Positions 17,093 through 24,238 of a DNA stretch of 41,237 nucleotides are shown one piece after another. The notes under the pieces were generated by a model, which saw only the letters and a list, made by a program, of their open reading frames with translations, made no database searches and had not been told where the DNA came from. How positions within the stretch are numbered: the stretch's first letter is position 1; each line of letters opens with the position of its first letter. Source of the DNA: an uncultured Lachnospiraceae bacterium (GTDB lineage: Bacteria > Bacillota > Clostridia > Lachnospirales > Lachnospiraceae); contig CASCWU010000022.1 of the NCBI GenBank assembly GCA_949155905.1, forward strand, positions 1-41,237, written 5' to 3'. A program made the translations under genes and the position numbers.

Positions 17093-17902
17093 ATGATAAA
17101 ATTCGGTTTTATTGGCGCAGGAAATATGGGAGGAGCGATGCTCCGCCAGGCAGTCAAGACATATGGGGCAGAACAGTTTCTAGTATCGACCGCTTCTGCA
17201 AAAAGCAGAGAAAAGCTGCAGCAGGAGCTAGGAGTATCTATAACAGGGGACAATACAAGGGTGGCAGGGGAGAGCCGGTTTTGTATCCTGGCCGTGAAGC
17301 CCTATCTGCTGGAGGAGCTGCTGCCTAAGCTGGCGCCGGTGCTGACCGAACAGCAGGTGCTGATTTCCGTGGCAGCGGGAGTGACGATAGAGCAGATGAA
17401 GGCATGGCTTGGAAAGCAGATACGGATTGTACGGGCTATGCCGAACACGCCTGCTCAGGTAGGGGAGGCCATGACCGGAATCTGCTTTGACGACAGCACC
17501 TACAGCAAGGAAGAGCGGGAAGAGATTCTTGCCTTTTTTAAGTCTCTAGGACGGATAGAGGAGGTGCCGGAGAAGCTGCTAAACGCGGTAATAGGCATAA
17601 GCGGCAGTTCTCCGGCTTATGTCTATTTGTTTCTTGAAAGCCTGGCAGACAATGCTGTCCGTGCCGGTCTGCCCCGCAAAATTGCTTACACCATGGCGGC
17701 ACAGACGGTTTTGGGTGCTGCCAGGATGGTACTAGAGACGGGAAGGCATCCTGGGGAGCTAAAGGATGCTGTCTGCTCGCCGGGTGGGACGACCATTGCC
17801 GGAGTAGCCGCTCTGGAGGAATATGGCTTTCGGAATGCTATATTAAAGGCAGGCGAGGCGTGTCAGAAGCGGGCGTTGGAGATGGAGAAGGAAGAAAAGT
17901 AA
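17093..17902 (+). CDS. proC: Pyrroline-5-carboxylate reductase
   Basis: Catalyses the last step of proline synthesis, reducing pyrroline-5-carboxylate with NAD(P)H. The Rossmann motif GFIGAGNMGGAM opens the protein, AVKPYLL and RAMPNTPAQVGEAMTG follow, and the C-terminal catalytic block runs SGSSPAYVYLFLESLADNAVRAGL to SPGGTTIAG. ATG 17093 gives 269 residues and the family-typical MIKFGFIGAG start; GGAGGG at 17085-17090 is close (2-3 bases). An in-frame ATG at 17078 would add MRRRV and lacks a binding site. A hairpin, GGCCTCT (17027-17033) with AGAGGCC (17046-17052), spans the preceding stop codon but has no T-run. Confidence 0.95.
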   Translation: MIKFGFIGAGNMGGAMLRQAVKTYGAEQFLVSTASAKSREKLQQELGVSITGDNTRVAGESRFCILAVKPYLLEELLPKLAPVLTEQQVLISVAAGVTIEQMKAWLGKQIRIVRAMPNTPAQVGEAMTGICFDDSTYSKEEREEILAFFKSLGRIEEVPEKLLNAVIGISGSSPAYVYLFLESLADNAVRAGLPRKIAYTMAAQTVLGAARMVLETGRHPGELKDAVCSPGGTTIAGVAALEEYGFRNAILKAGEACQKRALEMEKEEK

Positions 17903-17921
17903 CAAGAGGAGGTCTTAGAAG

Positions 17922-18470
17922 ATGGCATATGAGCGTTTGGAGCGGCATGTCCGCTATCAAGGACGGATTGTAGAGATGTGTACGGATGTCATTGCACTGC
18001 CAAACGGAAGGCAGGTAGAATGGGATCTGGTACATCATAAGGGTGCGGCAGCGATCCTTCCGGTAGACGAGAACGGATTGCTGGTGCTGGTACGTCAGTT
18101 CCGTAACGGCCCAAGGCAGGAAATTCTGGAGATTCCGGCAGGTGGCTTAAATCCGGGAGAGGATTTTATCACCTGTGCAACAAGAGAGCTGGAGGAGGAG
18201 ATTGGCTATCATGCAGAGGAGGTTCATCCGCTGATTGAGCTGTATACGACCGTAGCCTTTTGCGATGAAAAAATCGGCATTTACTATACCGAAAAAATGA
18301 CTCCGGCGACACAGCATTTGGACGAGGATGAATTTGTGACGATTGAGCGGTATACGTTGGAGGAAGTGGTAGATATGATCCTGAACGGGACGATTCAGGA
18401 TTCTAAAACGATGGCGGCGGTTTTAGCCTACCAGGAGGTAAGGCGCCGGAGAGAAGAAGGCAAAAAATAG
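17922..18470 (+). CDS. nudF: Nudix hydrolase, ADP-ribose pyrophosphatase type
   Basis: A 182-residue Nudix protein predicted to hydrolyse ADP-ribose to AMP and ribose 5-phosphate. The Nudix box fits GX5EX7REUXEEXGU exactly at residues 74-96, ending RELEEEIGY. The upstream VRQFRNGPRQEILEIPAGG is typical of NudF/YqkG ADP-ribose pyrophosphatases. AGGAGG at 17907-17912 is 9 bases before ATG 17922, and the gene begins 19 bases after proC, so the two are co-transcribed. In Bacillus the nudF gene lies near spoIIM, which agrees with the call for the next gene. Confidence 0.92.
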   Translation: MAYERLERHVRYQGRIVEMCTDVIALPNGRQVEWDLVHHKGAAAILPVDENGLLVLVRQFRNGPRQEILEIPAGGLNPGEDFITCATRELEEEIGYHAEEVHPLIELYTTVAFCDEKIGIYYTEKMTPATQHLDEDEFVTIERYTLEEVVDMILNGTIQDSKTMAAVLAYQEVRRRREEGKK

Positions 18471-18494
18471 TGTTTTTGCCAGGAATAGCAGGAC

Positions 18495-18562
18495 AAAAGC
18501 AGCATAAGCTTATAAAAAACTCATGGGAATCAGAGTATGAAAAAGCGCTTATGCTGTTTTTT
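18495..18562 (+). terminator. Terminator-like hairpin that encloses the start codon of the next gene
   Basis: CAGCATAAGC (18500-18509) pairs with GCTTATGCTG (18547-18556), and AAAAG before it can continue to pair with the T-run 18557-18562. The loop of about 37 bases contains ATG 18537. The shape is that of a rho-independent terminator for proC-nudF, but its right arm and T-run are codons 4-9 of the following gene. Confidence 0.7.
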
Positions 18563-19223
18563 ATTTTTGCTGTTTTATCTCATTGGCTTTTTAGGCGGAG
18601 TTCTTGCCAGCGGCTGGCTGTATCCGGCAGCCGCGCCGGAGTCTGGTGAGGGTGAGAGAGGAACACTGTCTAAGCAGACGCTAGAAACCTGGCAGGCAGG
18701 CGGTATTACCTTGGCAGAGGATACGGCTGCCCTGGGGGGAGGTCAAAGCCTGGAGAAAGCCAGAAAACAATATCCGGGAAGGGTCTGGGGAAAAAGGCTG
18801 ATTAGACAGTATCTGCTTTATTTCATCCTTACAGTAGCATTGCTAGAAATCGGGAAAAAGCCGTTTCCTGTGTTCCTCTTCTGGCTGCTTTATGGAATAG
18901 CCTCCGGGATGTATGCAAGAGGTCTGACCAGCTTTTATGGCAGAATGGGGGGATATTACGGACTGATGGCAGTACTGGTGATTCCCTCTCTGCTAGCGGT
19001 TTTAACTGGAATTTTCTGGATGAAGCCGGGAGTAGAAGCTGGGATTTCTTATTTTCCCTATCAAAAACGGATACGGGACATCGTGCTTGCTCTCCGTATC
19101 CGTATTCTGCCGTCCTGCTTTTATGCGGCGGCGCTTTTGATCTGCTATGTGGCGGACTATGAGATTGTAAAGCGTATCCAATGGAGGTTGTTACTTCGCA
19201 TGCTCCGCAATGTCGTAAATTAG
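18537..19223 (+). CDS. Predicted membrane protein, SpoIIM-like
   Basis: A 228-residue protein with about five hydrophobic segments: residues 5-28, 88-106, 110-126, 138-162 and 190-210. A poorly conserved soluble stretch of 60 residues follows the first segment. The topology, size and position after a nudF-type gene resemble stage II sporulation protein M, which helps peptidoglycan degradation during engulfment. No decisive motif was seen, so the family call is tentative. The ribosome binding site is weak, and ATG 18537 lies in the loop of the preceding hairpin. The last 33 bases overlap the 3' end of the convergent DAHP synthase gene, with no terminator between them. Confidence 0.62.
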   Translation: MKKRLCCFLFLLFYLIGFLGGVLASGWLYPAAAPESGEGERGTLSKQTLETWQAGGITLAEDTAALGGGQSLEKARKQYPGRVWGKRLIRQYLLYFILTVALLEIGKKPFPVFLFWLLYGIASGMYARGLTSFYGRMGGYYGLMAVLVIPSLLAVLTGIFWMKPGVEAGISYFPYQKRIRDIVLALRIRILPSCFYAAALLICYVADYEIVKRIQWRLLLRMLRNVVN

Positions 19224-20222
19224 GCGTTCGGAAGCCTCCCAGCCCAGGCATGGATCGGTAATGGATTTTCCATACGTATGCTCCGATACCTTTTGGCTGC
19301 CTTCGACTAAATAGCTTTCGATCATAACGCCCTTTACCAGCCCGGCAATGTCCGGAGAAACAAGGCGGCTGTGCATGATTTCCTTGACGATCCGAACCTG
19401 CTCGGCAAATTTTTTGTTGGAATTGGCATGATTGGCGTCTACAATCGTAGCCGGATAGGAAAGGTTCCGTTCCTCGTAAAGCTGATGAAGAAGATTTAAG
19501 TCCTCATAATGGTAATTTGGCAGAGACTGCCCATGCTTGTTGACGGCACCGCGCAGAATCGTATGTGCCAGCGGATTTCCGCTTGTTTTTACCTCATAGC
19601 CGCGGTAGAGAAATGTATGGCTACCCTGGGCGGCTACACAGGCATTGAGCATAACAGAAAGATCGCCGCTGGTCGGGTTTTTCATCCCGGCCGGAACGTC
19701 AATCCCGCTGATGGTAAGACGATGCTGCTGATCCTCGACAGAACGGGCGCCTACGGCAATATAAGAAAGCACATCCTCGACATACGGCAGGTTTTCCGGG
19801 TAGAGCATTTCGTCGGCGGCAAACATCCCGGAAGCCTCGATAGCATGGAGATGAAGCTTGCGCATCGCAATCAGTCCTTCGGATAAATCGGGCTTTTTTT
19901 CTGGATCAGGCTGGTGGACAATGCCCTTGTAGCCCTCTCCCGTGGTACGCGGCTTGTTGGTGTATACTCTTGGAATCAGCAGCAGGGTATCCTTTACCTT
20001 TTCCTGTACGGCAGCCAGCCTGGAAACATAATCACAGACAGCGTCCTCATGGTCGGCCGAGCAAGGGCCAATGATCACTAAAAATTTATCCGATTCCCCG
20101 GTAAAAACCTTTTTGATTTCCTCATCCCGTTGCTTTTTTTTCGCCGTCAGCTCCGGGGAGAGCGGAAAACGCTCCGCTAATTCCTCCGGCGACATTACCT
20201 GTTTTATCACTTGAAAGCTCAT
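19191..20222 (-). CDS. aroF: 3-deoxy-7-phosphoheptulonate synthase (DAHP synthase, class I AroG type)
   Basis: Condenses phosphoenolpyruvate and erythrose 4-phosphate, the entry step of the shikimate pathway. At 343 residues it matches the class I AroF/G/H length. Visible motifs are IIGPCSAD with the metal ligand Cys54, NKPRTTGEGYKG with the PEP-binding KPRT at 90-93, GARSVEDQQHR, DANHANSNKK with the metal-binding His, MIESYLVEG with the Glu ligand, and DPCLGW with the Asp ligand. AGGAGG (plus-strand 20230-20235) precedes the start by 7 bases, with a strong promoter further upstream. Which aromatic amino acid inhibits it cannot be read from sequence. PheA of the same pathway is encoded at 39366-40535. 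Confidence 0.96.
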   Translation of the reverse strand: MSFQVIKQVMSPEELAERFPLSPELTAKKKQRDEEIKKVFTGESDKFLVIIGPCSADHEDAVCDYVSRLAAVQEKVKDTLLLIPRVYTNKPRTTGEGYKGIVHQPDPEKKPDLSEGLIAMRKLHLHAIEASGMFAADEMLYPENLPYVEDVLSYIAVGARSVEDQQHRLTISGIDVPAGMKNPTSGDLSVMLNACVAAQGSHTFLYRGYEVKTSGNPLAHTILRGAVNKHGQSLPNYHYEDLNLLHQLYEERNLSYPATIVDANHANSNKKFAEQVRIVKEIMHSRLVSPDIAGLVKGVMIESYLVEGSQKVSEHTYGKSITDPCLGWEASERLIYDIAEHAK

Positions 20223-20270
20223 TTGTTATCCTCCTAGATTTATTTGAAATGAAAAAGCGATCTGCTACTC

Positions 20271-20299
20271 ATTCTAAGAATATTTTTTCGCTTTGTCAA
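20271..20299 (-). promoter_or_regulatory. Promoter for DAHP synthase
   Basis: Read on the minus strand: TTGACA (20299-20294), 17 bases, TAGAAT (20276-20271). It lies about 50 bases before the aroF start, in the divergent gap shared with the carboxypeptidase gene. Confidence 0.85.
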
Positions 20300-20321
20300 G
20301 CATATACTGTAGCAATCAAAT
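20293..20321 (+). promoter_or_regulatory. Possible divergent promoter for the carboxypeptidase
   Basis: TTGTCA at 20293-20298 and TCAAAT at 20316-20321 are 17 bases apart. The -35 overlaps the opposite-strand -35 of aroF almost base for base. The -10 is only 4 of 6, so this is weaker evidence. Confidence 0.35.
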
Positions 20322-20340
20322 AATCTAACAGGTATCCGAG

Positions 20341-21699
20341 ATGAAACGAAGCGGAATTTTGATTTTGATAGGCTGTATCGTGCTGACGATATTAGGAGGG
20401 GCAGGAACGAGTGAACGAGTCGAGGCAAGAAACGAAAGAAATTCTTTGATACAGGAGAAGCCTCCGGCAACGTATGGATTTGCACTTCTGGGTGAGACAA
20501 CAGAAGCGAACATTCTGACGGAGGAGGAACCAGAAAAAGAGGTTCCGGCAAACGAAGCGACGGCTGCAGAGAGTAACGATACGATGGGATTAACAGCGGT
20601 TTCTGCTATCTTGATCGAGGGCTCTACCGGAGAGGTTCTGTATGCCAAAAAGGAGGATATCGAGATGCCTCCGGCAAGTATTACGAAGATTATGACGCTT
20701 CTGCTGGTGTTTGAGGCCTTGGAAAAGGGTCAGATCAAGCTGACGGATATGGTGACAGTCAGCGAGCATGCAGCAGGAAAGGGCGGTTCTCAGGTTTATT
20801 TAGAGCCGGGAGAGACGCAGACCGTAGAGGATATGATAAAATGCATTTCGATTGCGAGTGCAAACGATGCGGCAACAGCGATGGCAGAGCATATCGGCGG
20901 AAGTGAGGAAACATTTGTTGCCAGTATGAATGAAAGAGCAAAGCAATTAGGAATGGAGCATACGCACTTTGTCAACTGCACCGGTTTGGATGCCGAGGGA
21001 CATTATTCCTCGGCGAAGGATGTAGCGCTGATGTCGAGGGAGCTGATTACCCGTTATCCGCAGATTAGCGAGTGTTCGACGACCTGGATGGATACAATCA
21101 TCCACAAAACGAGGCGCGGGGAGAGTGAATTTGGCCTGACGAACACCAATAAGCTCGTGCGGACGTATGAGGGGATTACCGGATTGAAAACAGGCTCGAC
21201 CAGCCAGGCAAAGTTCTGTCTGTCTGCTACGGCAAAGCGGAACGACTGTGATATGATTGCCGTGGTGATGGGATGTCCGAGTCCAAAGGATCGGTTTGAA
21301 GAGGCGGCAAAGCTGTTAAATTATGGATTTGCAAACTGTAAGGTGTTTCGGCATAGCCTGGCGGCGGCAGAGCTGTCTGTTGTACCGGTAAAAAACGGGG
21401 TTTTAGACAAGGTGCTGCTTACTCCGCCGGAGGAATTCCGTCATTTGTTTTTAAAAGGGGAAAATCTGGAGGATGTCACCTGGGAGATCGAATACCCGGA
21501 CAGCATAGAAGCACCGATAGCCGCAGGCGACCAGGTGGCCGAGGTCGTGTACCGTTTAGGAGATACCGAAATCGGCCGAATGCCAATAGGTGCGGCCGAG
21601 GATGTGGCACGGGCCGGGTATTTGTTTTATGTGAAAAAGCTGTGGAAGCAGCTTTTGATGAATTCCTCTAAACAGGCGGCGCCGGTGGGTTTTCATTGA
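20341..21699 (+). CDS. D-alanyl-D-alanine carboxypeptidase (peptidase S11, DacF/PBP5 type)
   Basis: A 452-residue exported penicillin-binding protein that removes the terminal D-Ala from peptidoglycan pentapeptides. A signal peptide (MKRSG, then a hydrophobic run to residue 20) precedes a Glu/Ala-rich linker to about residue 83. The catalytic triad of motifs is complete: SITK at 113-116, SAN at 173-175 and KTG at 283-285. A C-terminal PBP5-like beta domain follows from about residue 340. The ribosome binding site before ATG 20341 is weak (only CAGG), but the signal peptide supports this start. It is divergent from aroF. A promoter for the next gene overlaps its stop codon. Confidence 0.92.
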   Translation: MKRSGILILIGCIVLTILGGAGTSERVEARNERNSLIQEKPPATYGFALLGETTEANILTEEEPEKEVPANEATAAESNDTMGLTAVSAILIEGSTGEVLYAKKEDIEMPPASITKIMTLLLVFEALEKGQIKLTDMVTVSEHAAGKGGSQVYLEPGETQTVEDMIKCISIASANDAATAMAEHIGGSEETFVASMNERAKQLGMEHTHFVNCTGLDAEGHYSSAKDVALMSRELITRYPQISECSTTWMDTIIHKTRRGESEFGLTNTNKLVRTYEGITGLKTGSTSQAKFCLSATAKRNDCDMIAVVMGCPSPKDRFEEAAKLLNYGFANCKVFRHSLAAAELSVVPVKNGVLDKVLLTPPEEFRHLFLKGENLEDVTWEIEYPDSIEAPIAAGDQVAEVVYRLGDTEIGRMPIGAAEDVARAGYLFYVKKLWKQLLMNSSKQAAPVGFH

Positions 21700-21724
21700 C
21701 AGGAAAATGGAAGTAGAGTATACT
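21696..21724 (+). promoter_or_regulatory. Promoter for the metallophosphoesterase
   Basis: Consensus TTGACA at 21696-21701, 17 bases, TATACT at 21719-21724. The -35 overlaps the TGA stop of the preceding carboxypeptidase. It is one of the two best sigma-A matches in the window and starts a leader of about 150 bases. Confidence 0.85.
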
Positions 21725-21751
21725 AAATCAAGTGTTTGCGGATAAAAGAGA

Positions 21752-21783
21752 ATCCCAGGTGGGCGTGCATGCTCATCTGGGAT
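21752..21783 (+). ncRNA. Strong leader hairpin before the metallophosphoesterase
   Basis: ATCCCAGGTGGGC (21752-21764) pairs with GCTCATCTGGGAT (21771-21783): 13 pairs including two G-U, with a 6-base loop. A second small hairpin (AGCTG/CAGC) follows and exposes CCTCCT at about 21794-21799, which is complementary to the purine-rich ribosome binding region of the gene. There is no T-run and I recognise no known riboswitch class. Confidence 0.5.
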
Positions 21784-21883
21784 ATAGCTGGTTCCTCCTA
21801 CAGCAAAAATCAAAACAGAAAACGAAGAGTCCGAAGAAGGAATGGACAGGAAAAAGAATGGACAGGAGAAAGGCAGGAAGAGG

Positions 21884-22684
21884 ATGATCGTAAGGCGTTA
21901 CCGGATAGGACTGGGCAAGCTCCCTTCGGCGTTTCATGGCTATAAGCTGCTTTTTTTAACCGATTTGCACGGCTGTGTCACCCCTTTGCTGTCAGAGCGA
22001 ATCGCAGCAGAGAAGCCGGATGCCATTTTAATCGGCGGAGATATGATGGTTGGCTTTCTGGAAAAAGAAAAGCTAGAAAAAACAAGGATGCCGGAGGCGG
22101 AAGCATTGATTTCCAGGCTGGCAAAGCACTATCGGGTGTTTTATGCCTATGGAAACCATGAAGGGAAAACGATGCCAGAGGCGATGGCTGCTTACCGAAG
22201 TAGGCTGGAGGCTGGAGGCGTCTGCTTTTTGGAGGATAAAACGGCGGTACTGATACGGGAGGGACAGAGGTTGATGCTGCACGGCCTTTGCTTGGAGCAG
22301 GTCTGGTATCCTAAGGGAAAACGGCTGCAGTATCCCCTTTCGGAGCTTATCAGAAAGCTTCATAGCTATCCGAAAAAGCAGCCGGATGGTCTGTGTCATA
22401 TTTTATTGGCGCACCACCCGAATTATTTTTCTACGTATGAAGCATGGGGAGCGGATTTGGTACTGTCCGGGCATTTTCACGGCGGAGTTATGAGGCTTCC
22501 TGGCATCGGCGGGGTGATTGGACCGGATTATCTGCTGTTTCCTCCGTATTCTGGCGGTTTGTATGAGGGAAAGCAGGGGGCAAGGATGATCGTTTCCTGT
22601 GGGCTGGGCGTTCATACCCCAAAGCTTCGGATCTTTAACCCGCCGGAGCTGACCAGCATTACGTTATATCAGACGAAACAATGA
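21884..22684 (+). CDS. Metallophosphoesterase (YkuE/YaeI type)
   Basis: A calcineurin-like phosphoesterase of 266 residues from ATG 21884. All metal-site motifs are visible: DLHG (Asp27, His29), GGD (Asp53), GNHE (Asn91, His92), AHHP (His177) and GHFHGG (His197, His199). Relatives such as YkuE act on phospholipid head groups or lipid A precursors at the membrane; here no transmembrane segment is visible and the substrate is unknown. An in-frame ATG at 21842 would add 14 very basic residues, but its purine run touches the start. AGGA at 21875-21878 favours 21884. The strong promoter at 21696 and the structured leader suggest separate control. Confidence 0.87.
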   Translation: MIVRRYRIGLGKLPSAFHGYKLLFLTDLHGCVTPLLSERIAAEKPDAILIGGDMMVGFLEKEKLEKTRMPEAEALISRLAKHYRVFYAYGNHEGKTMPEAMAAYRSRLEAGGVCFLEDKTAVLIREGQRLMLHGLCLEQVWYPKGKRLQYPLSELIRKLHSYPKKQPDGLCHILLAHHPNYFSTYEAWGADLVLSGHFHGGVMRLPGIGGVIGPDYLLFPPYSGGLYEGKQGARMIVSCGLGVHTPKLRIFNPPELTSITLYQTKQ

Positions 22685-22762
22685 GAGTGAAATCGGTAGG
22701 AAACGAAAAAAGGAAACAAAAAAAGAAATGGAAAGACAGAAAGGATGTCTGGGAGGAAAACG

Positions 22763-23548
22763 ATGGGAATCCCGGTAAAGCTAGAAGCCTTTGAGGGGCC
22801 GCTTGATTTGCTGCTCCATTTGATAGAGAAAAATAAAATAGATATTTATGATATTCCGATTGTGGAAATTACGGAGCAATATTTGGCCTACGTCCAGGCG
22901 ATGGAGGAAAAGGATCTGGATGTGATGAGCGAATTTTTAGTGATGGCGGCTACGCTGCTTCGGATCAAATCCAAAATGCTGCTTCCGATAGACGAATCGC
23001 TTCCGGAGGAGGAGCAGGATCCGAGACAGGAACTGGTAGAACGGCTGCTAGAGTATAAATTGTATCAATATATGGCTTATGAGTTAAAGGACAGGCAGTT
23101 AGACGCAGACAGACAGCTTTATAAACCGCCTACGATTCCGCCGGAGGTGGCCGCTTACAAGGAGGAGATTCCTATAGAGGAGCTGTTGGGCGACCTGACG
23201 TTAGCCAGGCTGCAGGGGATTTTCCGTTCCGTGATCCGCAGACAGGCAGACAAGGTCGATCCGATCCGAAGCAGCTTCGGGGAAATTCGTCAGGAGGAGG
23301 TCAGTCTGGCCGATCAGCTAACGCGCTTAGAAAAATGGGGCAGAGAAAAAGGACAGTTTAGCTTTCGCGCCGTTTTAGGACAGACCCGCAGTAAAATTAA
23401 TACAATTGTCACATTTCTGGCAGTGTTAGAGCTAATCAAAATGGGTCGGGTACAGATTCGGCAGGAGGAATTGTTTGAGGATATTCAGATTGTGTATCTG
23501 CCTGACGCCAGGCCGGTCGATCCGGGATATACACTGACGGAATATTAG
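22763..23548 (+). CDS. scpA: Segregation and condensation protein A
   Basis: ScpA is the kleisin that bridges the two Smc heads. The 261-residue protein starts with VKLEAFEGPLDLLLHLIEKNKIDIYDIPIVEITEQYLAY, the N-terminal Smc-neck-binding domain. It has a Pro-rich middle (YKPPTIPPEV) and ends in the winged helix FLAVLELIKMGRVQIRQEELFEDI, which binds the Smc cap. GGGAGG at 22751-22756 is 6 bases before ATG 22763; an upstream in-frame ATG 22745 touches its purine run and is less likely. The gap of 78 bases after the metallophosphoesterase is an A-rich purine stretch with no terminator. Confidence 0.95.
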   Translation: MGIPVKLEAFEGPLDLLLHLIEKNKIDIYDIPIVEITEQYLAYVQAMEEKDLDVMSEFLVMAATLLRIKSKMLLPIDESLPEEEQDPRQELVERLLEYKLYQYMAYELKDRQLDADRQLYKPPTIPPEVAAYKEEIPIEELLGDLTLARLQGIFRSVIRRQADKVDPIRSSFGEIRQEEVSLADQLTRLEKWGREKGQFSFRAVLGQTRSKINTIVTFLAVLELIKMGRVQIRQEELFEDIQIVYLPDARPVDPGYTLTEY

Positions 23549-23597
23549 AAAGAAAGTAGTATCCGCTATTAGGGTTTAAGCAGAAGGGATGGATGGT

Positions 23598-24164
23598 ATG
23601 GAGGCGGAACGGTTAGAGGCGCAGCTAGAAGCCATTTTGTTTACGATGGGGGAAGCGGTGGAGCTGGAGCGGATAGCAGCAGCATTGGAACGGGAGGAGG
23701 AGGAAGTGCGGCAGACGCTTCGTGCCATGATGGCAAAATTCCGGGAAGAAGGTCGCGGCATTCAGATCATTGAACTGGATGGCTCCTTTCAGATGTGTAC
23801 CGCTGCCGATATGTATGAAACACTGGTAAAAATTGCACATATTCCAAAAAAGCAGGTGCTGACAGAGGTATTGCTGGAGACGCTTTCCATCATTGCCTAC
23901 AAGCAGCCGATTACCCGGCAGGAAATCGAGGCGATCCGTGGGGTAAAATGCGATCATGCCGTCAATAAGCTGGTGGAGTACAACCTGGTCTGTGAGGTAG
24001 GAAGGCTAGATGCACCAGGAAGGCCGATTGTATTCGGAACAACAGAGGAGTTTTTAAGAAGCTTTGGAGTGGAATCCTTAGAGGATCTGCCTGTGGCAAA
24101 CCAGGAGCAGATAGCGGATTTTAAGCAGGAGGCAGAGGAAGAGGTCAATCGGCAGATCAAATAA
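23598..24164 (+). CDS. scpB: Segregation and condensation protein B
   Basis: ScpB dimers bind the middle of ScpA and regulate the Smc complex. From ATG 23598 it has 188 residues: a first winged helix starting LEAQLEAILFTMGEAVELERIAAAL, and a second with LETLSIIAYKQPITRQEIEAIRGV and GRLDAPGRPIVFGTTEEFLRSFG, the typical signature. AAGGG at 23584-23588 is 9 bases before this start; ATG 23589 is in frame but touches the site. It lies 49 bases after scpA and is co-transcribed with it. Confidence 0.95.
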   Translation: MEAERLEAQLEAILFTMGEAVELERIAAALEREEEEVRQTLRAMMAKFREEGRGIQIIELDGSFQMCTAADMYETLVKIAHIPKKQVLTEVLLETLSIIAYKQPITRQEIEAIRGVKCDHAVNKLVEYNLVCEVGRLDAPGRPIVFGTTEEFLRSFGVESLEDLPVANQEQIADFKQEAEEEVNRQIK

Positions 24165-24238
24165 GGGTAGGAATAGAAAATAGGGGAATGTATCCGTACC
24201 GCCGCCGCATATAATAAAAAAAAACAAGTGGGTTCTAT

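Noticed and set aside
21736..21945. A 69-residue ORF before the metallophosphoesterase
   Set aside because: It starts with TTG without a binding site, runs through the leader hairpin and continues out of frame into the metallophosphoesterase gene.
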